The notes below the pieces were generated by a model that saw only the letters and a list, made by a program, of their open reading frames with translations, made no database searches and had not been told where the DNA came from. This document shows, one piece after another, positions 9,891-19,000 of a stretch of DNA of 25,953 bases. The DNA comes from Cytidiella melzeri. Its lineage: Eukaryota; Basidiomycota; Agaricomycetes; Polyporales; Irpicaceae. Position numbers and translations under genes: made by a program. The DNA lies in contig JABYQR010000503.1 of NCBI GenBank assembly GCA_022592445.1, positions 1 through 25,953 of the forward strand. The letters are read 5' to 3'. Each line of letters begins with the position of its first letter. Within the stretch, counting starts at the first letter, position 1.

Positions 9891-10570
9891 GGAGGAGAGC
9901 TCTTGATTCGGGCCGTGATTCGAGCTGCGCAATCACGCGCCCCACGTATACCATGTAACAATAGATTTGCTGTACTCGCATCTGATGTATTAGAATTTGG
10001 TTCTGAATCAGAACATTTTCACGTACCTACCACAGTTACAGGAGTGCAGAGATATAAAGAAGTCACAGCAATGATTGATAGTGGAGCCTCAACACTATTC
10101 ATTCATAAACGGTTTGTTTGAGAGCATCGTATTAAGACCCAGAAGTTGAAACAACCTATTCCGGTGTATAACATAGACGGAACCCTGAATTGAGATGGGG
10201 CTATTGATGAAGTTGCTATTCTCAATATGAGGATAGGAGACCATGAGGAAAGGACTATCTTCACGGTCACTGATATTGGGCTAGAAGATGTGATCATAGG
10301 AATCGATTGGTTGCAGTATCACAACCCTACTATTGATTGGTACAAAGGCATCATCAGGATGGATGGATGTCCTGATGCATGTAAACCCAGGGAACGGGTT
10401 GAAGAAGCGAAGGAGGCTGCAGCTAAGAGAACAGCTGAGCCTAAACAGATAAGAGAACCCCAGGATTACGGAAAGTTGTGGAACAAATTCCGTACTTGCC
10501 GGTGGATACAGCAGAGAATGAAAAAGATCTTGAGGGGATCACGGAAGGTTCAGGAAGTTTGGATGTAGCT
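9891..10570 (+). pseudogene. Element 3 fragment: Ty3/gypsy aspartic protease
   Basis: In one frame with two stops, the sequence reads CNNRFAVLASDVLE (a Gag-PR linker style seen in Ty3 elements), then VTAMIDSGASTLFIH with the catalytic DSGA at 10077-10088, and GLEDVIIGIDWLQYHNPTIDW, the C-terminal half of a retropepsin fold. TGA stops at 10119-10121 and 10191-10193 break it. A charged Glu/Lys-rich tail follows to about 10568. Protease normally precedes RT, yet here it lies after a truncated integrase. So this is either a separate insertion or a rearranged piece, not a continuation of element 2. The boundary near 9870-9900 is approximate. Confidence 0.8.
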
Positions 10571-10788
10571 GAATTGCCGAAGTTACAGGTGCAGGCCACT
10601 ACTCAGCTTGGTGGAAAAGGAACTCCACGACGCATTCTTTGTACACTGTTGCGGAGCGACTGCTGCCATGCTGATAAACCCTAAACAAGGGTGAAGAGGA
10701 GGGGAAGTGGAAGTGGAAGTAGATCTCTAACAACAACAACGAGATCAAAGTCGATGATAAGTGGGCAAGCAGGCACAGAGGCCGGATA
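10571..10788 (+). other. Purine-rich non-coding DNA after element 3
   Basis: An out-of-frame continuation of the element 3 fragment may reach about 10684. After it comes a purine tract with 'gaagtggaagtggaagt' (about 10700-10718) and a CAA triplet run ('aacaacaacaac', about 10729-10740). The purine tract could be the remnant of a polypurine tract next to a lost LTR. No gene is supported. Confidence 0.45.
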
Positions 10789-10869
10789 CTAGCAGTGAAA
10801 ATGACAGAGTTAATAAGGTATGATACTAAGTTACATGCAGTAACTCACCTAGCAGTGCAAATGACAGAG
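10789..10869 (+). repeat. Direct repeat, 21 bp at 60-bp spacing
   Basis: 'ctagcagtgaaaatgacagag' type sequence occurs at 10789-10809 and again at 10849-10869 with one mismatch. The DNA between the copies is unrelated to anything else I can see in the window. Confidence 0.75.
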
Positions 10870-10995
10870 AGGTCAAGATGCAGAGCTAGGGAGGGTAAGG
10901 TCTACTATATATACTGTGGTTGGGTGGTCTGTGCACAAGTTCCCACACTAGGGACTGGAGTAACTGTGGGGCTGGAGTAACAATAGACCAATAAG

Positions 10996-11045
10996 GGACC
11001 AGGGTAACTGTCAAGGACCAGGGTAGCTGTCAAGGACCAGGGTAC
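10996..11045 (+). repeat. Short tandem repeat, 19-bp unit
   Basis: 'ggaccagggtaactgtcaa' occurs at 10996 and 11015, with a third partial copy at 11034. One base differs between the first two units (aactg/agctg). Confidence 0.85.
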
Positions 11046-11230
11046 GTAGAACAATAGAGCTAGAACAATAGAACAATAGAACAAATAGAATAGGAACAAT
11101 AGAACAATAGAAACTGGGGGAATTCCTAACAATAGACAAAAGACAATAGACAAAAGAAAATAGGACAATAAGAACTGGGGGAATCCCTGGGGAATCCCTA
11201 ACAATGGAAGTGGAACAATAGAACAATAGC
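11046..11230 (+). repeat. AACAATAG-rich low-complexity block
   Basis: The 8-bp word 'aacaatag' and close variants ('gacaatag', 'aaatagaa') recur through this block, and 'aactgggggaat(c/t)cctaacaat' occurs twice (near 11112 and 11172). Open frames on the minus strand here are rich in Tyr, Leu, Phe and Val and merely translate the repeat. They are not genes. Confidence 0.85.
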
Positions 11231-11857
11231 CTAGGTTGATCTGGAACCGCTCCAGATTGAGTCTAGGGTTTGGGTCTGGACTATTGATAAATAAGGCAGG
11301 ATGTTACGTGACCCGGGTTGGGGTTAGGTCCGGTAACACTCCTAGCTGGAAAATAAGCACTCTAGATAGGCGCCTAAGGCTGTAAACTTGTGACAATGTT
11401 GGAAAAATCCGGTCTCTGTTGGACTATCCATGTCATACATGTCCGACACCTATTGTACAGGAAGGCGAACACTTTTTCACTCTAGCAGGATACACATACC
11501 AGGCAATGGCCCATCCGGTGTGTCATGGTGGCCAGCTACGATGTCGGCAGGGTGCTTTCAAGCGCGAAAGCCTTCCAGGTTGTCAAGGTTGTACTCGACA
11601 AAGACTGTTGCACCTCGTTTCTTCAAAACGGTTCCTAGTGCATGTCGAAATTCATCCTCATGTTCTATCTTTGGAGCGAAGCCCTTGCTGGGAGGAATCG
11701 GCCACCATGAAAAATAATGTATACAGTAGAGAGGCATACCCAAGACCTGTCCAATGCATCTTGAACAGTGGAACCACGACAGGACCAATAGAGTAGACCT
11801 CGTCCATCTTGTGCACACTCAGAGCCTCCCTCAAAAAGGTGACCAAAGCCAAAGTGC
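11231..11857. other. No supportable gene
   Basis: Several overlapping short open frames exist on both strands (for example 11419-11796 plus, and 11558-11818 and 11665-11949 minus), none with a motif I recognise. The minus-strand frame with DEFRHALGTVLKKRGATVFV looks more protein-like than the rest and could be a downstream exon or decayed remnant of the candidate gene at 11858-12477. That is a weak inference. Confidence 0.4.
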
Positions 11858-12477
11858 TCACGAGCACGATGCTCGCGTTCTTGACATTGGTACGTCGCTT
11901 TGGTACGATTTTGAGATCGATGGCCTTCCTGCGCTTGCAGGGTCGGCACAGGAGACCGTGACTATCACAAGATGCCCTTCTTGCAGTGGGGCGGCGGCGG
12001 TCGCAGGAAGTATAGAACTTGTAGCCACTGCAGCTGTATTACCGGAAGCCTGGTTCAAGAGTTGTATCAGCTGAAGTACTGGGACATTGGCAAGATAGTC
12101 TTACCAGAGATGCAGCTGGAGTCGGCACAGGCTGAGCCTCTGTATCACGGTGCTGCCGGATTGCTTCAATAACCTTGCAACGCTGCTCCGGGGAAAGACG
12201 CTGTATACCAGCCTCTTGTGCACAGTATATCTCGTTTAACAAGGTATAGCACACTGGAGGGTCACACTGGAGGGTCAAATCCGCTGTCTTTAAGCTCAAG
12301 TCAGTCTCACATGCACTACATGGCAGAGAAAGAATACTTACCCATCCAAGCCGGCTGGATAAGCCAAGCAATCGAGGTTGCACGCTGTTTCGGAGGAACA
12401 TGCATATGCAGGACAATCTCTGCACCTGCGTGACCAGGAGTAGGCTCCTTGTCTGGGGTGGATTCCTGCTCAGGCAT
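11858..12477 (-). CDS. Candidate three-exon gene of unknown function (168 aa)
   Basis: On the minus strand an ATG at 12477-12475 opens exon 1 (12477-12342). A 58-nt intron (12341-12284) starts GTAAGT and ends ACAG. Exon 2 is 12283-12105; a 55-nt intron (12104-12050) starts GTAAGA, has a GCTGAT branch-like site and ends CCAG. Exon 3 is 12049-11858. Phases fit, giving 168 residues. The protein begins MPEQESTPDKEPTPGHAG, has a Cys-containing middle (LQCDPPVCYTLLNEIYCAQ) and a helical piece (SPEQRCKVIEAIRQHRD), and ends in Ala/Ser-rich sequence. I recognise no domain. In another frame, exon 3 reads a Cys/Arg-rich stretch (LLCRPCKRRKAID) faintly like a fungal zinc-cluster motif, so the 3' exon may be wrong or the gene decayed. 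It lies at the edge of the transposon zone. Confidence 0.4.
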
Positions 12478-13421
12478 GAGGTTGGAATGTCAGAGGGAAG
12501 ACAGCAGAAAACGTAATAGGCAGCAAACCTGTATCTCGCCTGCTTTTATACATCTACAGACAGGCGTACATGCGCGCATTCCGTGGAGTGTCCGACAGAA
12601 CTGACGCAATAGTTGAGAGGGCCAGGTGCACCCAGCTCAGGGACAGCCGACGCAGGGGAATTAAGATGAGGCCTGGGCTACATTCATGGCGCGCGTCACC
12701 GTTGTTGTTGTTGAGGATAATGATGTGAACGACAACGAGCACAGCGTCAGCGTGCTGGTGGTCACAGATTGTCACATTGCATCACAGTGTTACACAATTT
12801 TCTTTTCAAGCAGTATTTGGCTTCTACAAACAAAAGAATTCTCTGCCTGACCGTCAAACCAATATGCAAGGCACTGTACCAAAAACGCTCTGGAAACTTG
12901 AAAGTTGTTTGCCCCATCATCACCTGACACACGTGGGAGATCTGATTTTTTTACAATCTTAGGAACGTCAAAAATCTGCCCGAAAAATCAATATTCACAT
13001 AGATTTTCGGAGAACAGAAAGGCTGCCAGTAGATAGGCTTGGAAATTTGTAGAAAAATCACATCACAAAAATGTCTTTGATTGTATATTAATCTGACCCC
13101 CCAAACATAACCACATATTCATAGGATTTTTAACATACTAAATAACTCTCACAATAATTTCACGCCATGTGAAATCGGCCTTTGCCCGTAGTGTGAAGTG
13201 GCTCCCAGCTGATGCACTGCATGCAAAGAATAAATCAAATCTATGTCAGGTAAGTACGTGAATGTCCGTTCACAGCGAGCCACAGCACAATGACAAGGAA
13301 ACAAAAAGGTTAAGACGAGACAAACAAACAAAAAAAACCGAACACGCGGCAATACGTAGATCGTCCGTCAGTCAGTCTCGCCAAGCCCACTAGGTTAGTC
13401 GGCCAGCACCAGCACGGCCAC
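12478..13421. other. Intergenic, no gene seen
   Basis: This stretch lies between the candidate gene start and the 3' end of the Rho2-like gene. It is AT-richer around 12960-13150 ('aaaaatc' and 'aaaatcacatcac' words), and the 13149-13420 part probably includes the 3' UTR of the GTPase gene. Open frames here are short with no motif. No tRNA-like fold or LTR was noticed by eye. Confidence 0.5.
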
Positions 13422-14701
13422 TCAGCAGACGATGCAACATCCCTTCTGCTTCTCCCACTCGGCTTCGCCACTCCGACTGTTGCCTCGTCGGTGACTTCCC
13501 CCGCCCGATCCGGCCCCAGAACCTGCTTCGTTAGAACCCGCGTCAGCAGCAACTAGGGGTCAATAGCCCGAATCAACCGCACCATGTGTGGGAACACCCT
13601 CACGCATCAACATAGATGCCCTAGTCGCAGCCTCGAACACATCATCCACGCCTTCAATCTTCAGTGCCGAACACTCCTTGTAGGCTCGCGCTCCAATCGC
13701 TTGCGCAACGCTTTCTGCTTGTTCCCGAGAGACAAATGCTGCGGAGGAAGGATGTGAGGGGGGTGGTCGTAGGTCTGACTTGCAACCGACGAGGATGACG
13801 GGTATTTGGGGTCCGCATATTGAGCGAACCTCTTCTATCCACTACAAACGCTTCGACAAGGGATGAAATGTGGAGAAGCGTAGAACATTACCTTTACTGA
13901 CACGTTGTCCAGTGAGTCTGGGGTGTCGATGGCGTAGGCAATCAGAATGACATGCGATTTGGAGTACGACATGGGTCGTAGTCGCTACGTGGGTGCGAGT
14001 GTTAGGTTTTTGACGATCGGCGGACATAGAAACAACGTACTTCATATTCTTCCTGTCCACTGCAGCGATGTTTACCGTGAGTATGATACGAGTGCCATTT
14101 GTATGCGACCAGGATGGTGGTGGAAACCAACATATACAGCCATAGGAAGACAAACAGTAAGAAAAGAAGCACGCACGCTGTATCCCACAGAGCCAACTGC
14201 ACTGGCTTTCCATCGAGTCGAATTTCTGCGACGTAGTTCTCAAAGATCGCTGTGTTAGCGTTGTTTGTAACCATGGGGTGATTAGACAGATATAAGCAGA
14301 AGTGTTCCGGTGAGCGTCGAAGAAAAAGTTTTTGTCAGACAGTGCCGAGAGTAAGTGAGTATAGCACCGAGCCACACAGCGAGGGAGTACACGCACTTGG
14401 TTGCTACATAAGTGATAGCTGTGAGTGGGAATAAGGAAGGACATCGCGGATAAGTAGAGCTCACATATTCCTTAGGGAACTCTCCTAACGCAAACGAGCA
14501 TAACAGGGACGTTTTCCCGCATGCGCCTTCGGTAATTGTTGAGACCAACGTGAAGATTGTGCCCAGCATGGCCAGTATAGAGCGAAAGTCGAAGACTTAC
14601 CGTCGCCGACAATGACAAGTTTGCGTCGAATCTTGAGGTCGGATTGTTAGCACAGCACTTGAGATGAATGCTTGGGGACGTACAGGGCTTTGCGAGGACA
14701 T
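13422..14701 (-). CDS. rho2: Rho2-type small GTPase, nine exons including a 7-nt microexon (220 aa)
   Basis: Exons on the minus strand: 14701-14684, 14631-14601, 14526-14465, 14403-14397, 14249-14177, 14059-14041, 13984-13892, 13841-13583, 13522-13422. All introns are GT-AG, several with CTAAC branch sites, and every phase fits. Motifs: P-loop GDGACGKTS (15-23), switch I QPTIFENY (38-45) with effector Thr40, DTAGQE (62-67), GCKSDL (120-125), ECSAL (157-161). The C-terminus is KGCCIVC: a CAAX box (CIVC) for prenylation preceded by Cys216, a likely palmitoylation site as in fission-yeast Rho2 (CCIIS ending). IGARAYKECSA and VDDVFEAATRA also resemble Rho2 more than Rho1. Rho2 GTPases act at the plasma membrane in cell-wall and polarity signalling (known for S. 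pombe; inferred here). The start MSSQSP is a six-codon exon and the least certain part. The last intron could use a donor 15 nt upstream. Confidence 0.92.
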
Positions 14702-14906
14702 CCGACTAGAATTGTGGTGTATCTGTCAGACTGGCAGAGGTACTGGATGTAAATCGAGTTTGTAGCTGCTTGAGGTAGGAAAGAGGGACTCGTCGTCGAA
14801 AAGGACAAAGGCCGTCGTGGTGTGAGACAGGCTTGACGTCGGCGGTTCGGGGGTGTACTGAGCCTGGTCACGTGCATCCATACTTTTACTTTCGTCAACG
14901 CGCTTC

Positions 14907-15778
14907 ATGATCAAGATACCCGCGATCATTACCATCGCCGCCCACCTTCAAACTCGAATTCGAGTTCCCTCCTATACCTCAAAAGGTCAGCGACAAAGCC
15001 GCGTCTGCATCCTAACACTGTAGTCTCTTTTCACAGAGGACATTGGAAGAATTTGCCGTTAGCCTCCCGCTCGTCCGTGTCGAGTGAGTTGACCCGCACC
15101 AGACTTCCTTCCGCTAGCTAACACGAGTAGCTTTAGCTCTTGGCCTCATCCTCCCGTGCTCATCTCTGCGCCCTGTCGCGACCGCAGCGGTGGACAAGCG
15201 ATTGCGCCTTGTTTCAGACACTGCCGCACGCATCAGAGGACACTACAAGAAGATCAACTCGATCCCGGGGAGGGGTGGGCGGGGGACTTAGATGACCCAG
15301 GGCTATGCACAGATTTTTAGGATCATTCACGGCGGCATCGAGACCATTAACTTCCTCGTGGATCCTACTTGCCTTGGGATGCCTGCTTCATTGACTGCGA
15401 GAGGCGCGGCACCGTTCGACAACCTATTGTGGATCTCAACGTAAACATGGTCAACAACTGGACGCCAAAGGTTCATTACCACAGTGTTTTTACATACGTT
15501 GTGCTTTGTTTAGGATCACTTGTATGCTTATTCCAACTATCTACTATTCTCCCCGTCAGCAAGTAAAGCATGACCAACACTGTCTGGGTGCAGTTGGAAG
15601 CTCTCATCTCGTCCTGCCTGCACGCAATCTACTACAACTAGTGTCCTCGGCATGGCAGATGCATCTCGCATTTAGTACTCTCGAGGATAAGTATGTCCTT
15701 TTCGTGCACCCGACGCATAGTATCCAGCATAGCGCATACGTCTCTTTCGGGCACAGATTTTCAATCTCCTGACTTCGT
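14907..15778 (+). other. Unclear stretch with intron-like signals, divergent from the Rho2-like gene
   Basis: An ATG at 14907 on the plus strand opens 79 nt of coding-like sequence, followed by a good-looking 51-nt intron (14986-15036: GTCAGC, CCTAAC, TCACAG) and another of 47 nt (15084-15130: GTGAGT, GCTAAC, AGTAG). Joining at these exact sites runs into a TAG. Using an acceptor two bases later gives an open frame through RLVSDTAARIRGHYKKINSI to a stop near 15290. No domain is recognised. Downstream (15300-15778) are only short, conflicting frames. It could be a small unknown gene, a decayed one, or a spliced 5' UTR or non-coding transcript. Confidence 0.3.
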
Positions 15779-15894
15779 ACGCGACGACCACCATGATGTT
15801 CACCACAGTCATACGGATCGCATCTTCAGGCTTCAAGCTCAAAGTTCGGGGTTTTTGAAGTTTGAAGTTTGAACTCGTATTAGTTTAGAATTTC

Positions 15895-15924
15895 CACGTG
15901 AAAATTAGGCGCTTTCAGCACGTG
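15895..15924. promoter_or_regulatory. Two CACGTG boxes upstream of the Set3-like gene
   Basis: CACGTG occurs at 15895-15900 and 15919-15924, 24 bp apart and about 110-140 bp before the ATG at 16033. CACGTG is the E-box core bound by bHLH factors (Cbf1 type in fungi). The spacing of about two helical turns would put both on one face of the DNA. Binding is inferred. Confidence 0.45.
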
Positions 15925-16032
15925 ACGAGCAGAGGCCAGGAGGAACTCAGAAACCTCTTTAATCATTGTAACTTCAACCACCACTACCACACGATTTTCC
16001 TTTCGCATTCTCCGAGTGCCAGCGAAAGGGAT

Positions 16033-19000
16033 ATGAGAAGCGATGCGCAGGAAGCCGCACTTGGTCTTTTGGGCCTAACTGGCAGCATCGACTTCAACAA
16101 GACAACGACCCCGGCGACGAGCACTTCCACTTCGACATCGACGATCCCCCTCAAACGCAAGACTTTCACTTCCGCATCCGCCTCTGCTGCGCTGTCGAAG
16201 GCCCCCTCGCATTCTCAGCCACGCTCTTTGGCAATTCTCCTCAACAAAGACGAAATAGACCACAGCGAGCCAGCGGTAGCGACCAGCTCCGATACTATCG
16301 ATTGTGTCTGCGGCTTCACATACGACGATGGCTTTTCAGTTGCCTGCGACAATTGTGGAACCTGGGTGCATGCGCTCTGCTTCGAAATCGCTCACGGAAA
16401 TGTGCCCGAAATATTCAAGTGTTGGAAATGTGACCCCCGCGATGGCGTCGACAAACTCAGGGAGAAAGCCGTCAGGTTGCAGCGGGCGCAACGGCGAAAT
16501 CTTGATGTCGAAGTGGGCGCAGCCGAGATGGAATTGGAGAGGAACGGGCATGGTGGGGGTAGAAAGCGAGTGAGCAGCCCAGGAATTGAGAGGAAGAGGA
16601 GAGTGAGCGCCGCTGCGATGGAGGGTGGCCAGACGAAGAGAAGGAGAAGACTCTCAATGGGCGCAAGTATGCAACATCCTTCTCAGTCGCTTCCTCATCA
16701 CCCGCAACACCTGCATCAACAACCAGCCAGCACAGGCGTTGGCGAGGAGGAGCACGTCGAGATTGACGAGCCGGCCACGCATAGCTATGTGCCCACTGAC
16801 AAAGACTTCATTCCTCACCAGCACACAAGGGACAGACTCAAACTGCTTGCACAGCATTGGAGGGGTGTCACCGCCCTCGATTGCAACGAGCTTCGGATGA
16901 GCACGCCAACCAGTACGGCTTTGACTGCAACTCCCGTGTATCTTACCCCAGAAGAACTCCCTAGATCGCCTCAGACGGCTCTGCATCCTCTTCCAAAGTC
17001 GTCGTACTCACATCCAACCTTGTCGTCAAATATGAACGTGAATGTGCGTCCACCTTCGTATATTGTGCGAACTACTCAGCCCATTCCCTCGGAGGCCTTA
17101 ATTGCACCTTATACCTCAACTATAATTCCCTCGACTGTTTATCTCTCTGACCCCCTCAACTCTTATGCTCATCTCGGCATGCCGAAGCCCTTTGTGCACC
17201 TTATGGGGCCTCCTCTGGATGTGGCGCTAGATGCAAGGCTCGCAGGGGACAGCAGTCGTTTTGTAAGGAGCGGATGCAAGCCCAACGCCGTTTTGAGGCC
17301 TGTCTTGTGCCAAGAAACACAAGATAGCAGATCTTCGGAAACCTCTGCTCCCCTGACATTTGGCGTTTTTGCGGTACGAGATCTCAAGGCCCATGAAGAG
17401 GTTGTGCTGGGGTGGGAATGGGACGATGGGAGTGTGATTCATCATCTGCCGGCGCTGATTGATATGCCGCATCTGTTTTCGTACGTTTAAATCATCTACT
17501 TACTCTTACTACCTCATTCTCACAATATTTTGTTACGTCTTGTAGACCAACTCGGTTTGAACAATACCGACATCAAATGACGTCCATGCTTCATACACTT
17601 TCATCGACATTCACGACGTGCGCATGTGGGTCCAGAGCGAAGGACTGCGCCTTGAATCGCCTTGCAGAGTTTGTCGACGGCCAGACGCCTCCAACTCCGT
17701 CCCCCTCGCCGCCGTCTTCGCATGATGGACGTCGCGTGGATGATACGCACGCTTCGACATCCTCGCATAGATCACGACCGCAGACATACTTAGGTCCACT
17801 TATAGGTGTCCAGAGAGGTTTCAGGACAAGGGAAAGGGTGCCGATGAGTGGAGGGATGAGTGGCGTTGAGATGGATGCGCGTGCGATGCAACCCTCGACG
17901 TTATTGCTGCAGCCTGAAGCCGGTCCATCGAAACTCCCTCGAGTAAACCGTGTAGAGACGACCATTTCTGGCTTTAGCTCGGCTACAGAGGCCGGTAAAA
18001 AGACGGATCGGAAGGGGAAAGGAAAGGCTGGAGACGAGGACGAGGACGTAGAGATGGACCACGATTGGTCACCTCAAGTACGCGTGAAAGAGGACGGCAG
18101 AAGAGCCAAAGGTTAGCGGTGTATTTGTGCTCAGTTCCAGGACCCGGTTAACGTCACTCTATGTCTACAGTTTCTGCCAAGAATGCACGGCAGCCTTCAT
18201 CTGTCGAAGTGGCTTCCTCCGTCACGTCCACGACACGTTCGTCTCCGCAGCCGGACCACGACACCGACCGGGACTCTCTCAATGTACCAGAACGCGTTGG
18301 AGAGGCGAGACTACCACCCAAGTTGCGCAAGAAGTGGATACATTTGAGTTCTGAAGTTTTGAAAGAGACGGCTCGGCCAAACGACTCTCCTCCGACTTCT
18401 CCAACACCGCCAAAGGCGTTACCTGTGCTTAGCTCTCGCGATCACATGGACATCGACGATCAAACTCACGGTGCGATAGAATTTCTCACAATCGTATTTA
18501 GCACTCACGCCCCTCATGGATACAGATGCTGAAATCATGCCCCCACCACCGCTACCCCACTTGGTAAGCTCTCCCTCACGATCCCCACCCATTCATGACT
18601 TCCCTATCCGCACACTGCGTCCGGCCGACCTTGCATCTCCGACCACGTCATTTGCCAACCTTTCTCTCCTTTCACCTGCAAATGGTCCAGCTCCGCACTT
18701 TCCTGGGTGTTTTGGTCGCTTCCTCTCCAAGCCCACCTCACCGTCCCCTTCTGGCTGTCCTTCTACAGTCCTCCGCGAAAACACGAACTCATCGCATGTG
18801 TTGCAGTCGCAGGCATTACCGATTAGGGCGGTCGAAAAGTCAACAATGGGAATACCGTTCGTTCGACGTGAAGCTTCTGAATCTGTTCCCGCTGATGTAT
18901 CGTCGTCGCTGTCGTTGAAGCCAGAATGGTCGATGTCGAACGCGCATGAACCAGAAGCGCCGCCGCAAGCTCCGCCTCCCTGTTCTCCGCAGGTGGATGA

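Noticed and set aside
10905..11226. Leu/Tyr-rich minus-strand frames that look like membrane proteins
   Set aside because: They are translations of the AACAATAG-type repeats.
11302..11338. 37-bp TGTTAC...GTAACA block that resembles LTR ends
   Set aside because: Too short for an LTR and no second copy found; it may be a chance inverted repeat or a scrap of an LTR end.
11880..12020. Zn2Cys6-like reading (CDRRR..., LLCRPCKRRK) on the minus strand
   Set aside because: Cys spacing does not match C-x2-C-x6-C on either half, and the frame does not join exons 1-2 with a good acceptor.
12554..13552. Assorted short frames between the candidate gene and the Rho2-like gene
   Set aside because: None has a motif; the right-hand ones overlap the last exon and 3' UTR of the GTPase gene.
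14726..14935. Minus-strand frame just upstream of the Rho2-like start (begins MIAGILIMKRVDE)
   Set aside because: It ends in a stop before the GTPase exons and has no splice donor that leads into them in phase; more likely 5' UTR or promoter.
15898..16032. Extension of the Set3-like protein by 45 residues upstream
   Set aside because: The in-frame opening starts with GTG and contains no ATG before 16033; fungal nuclear genes rarely use GTG, so 16033 is taken as the start.
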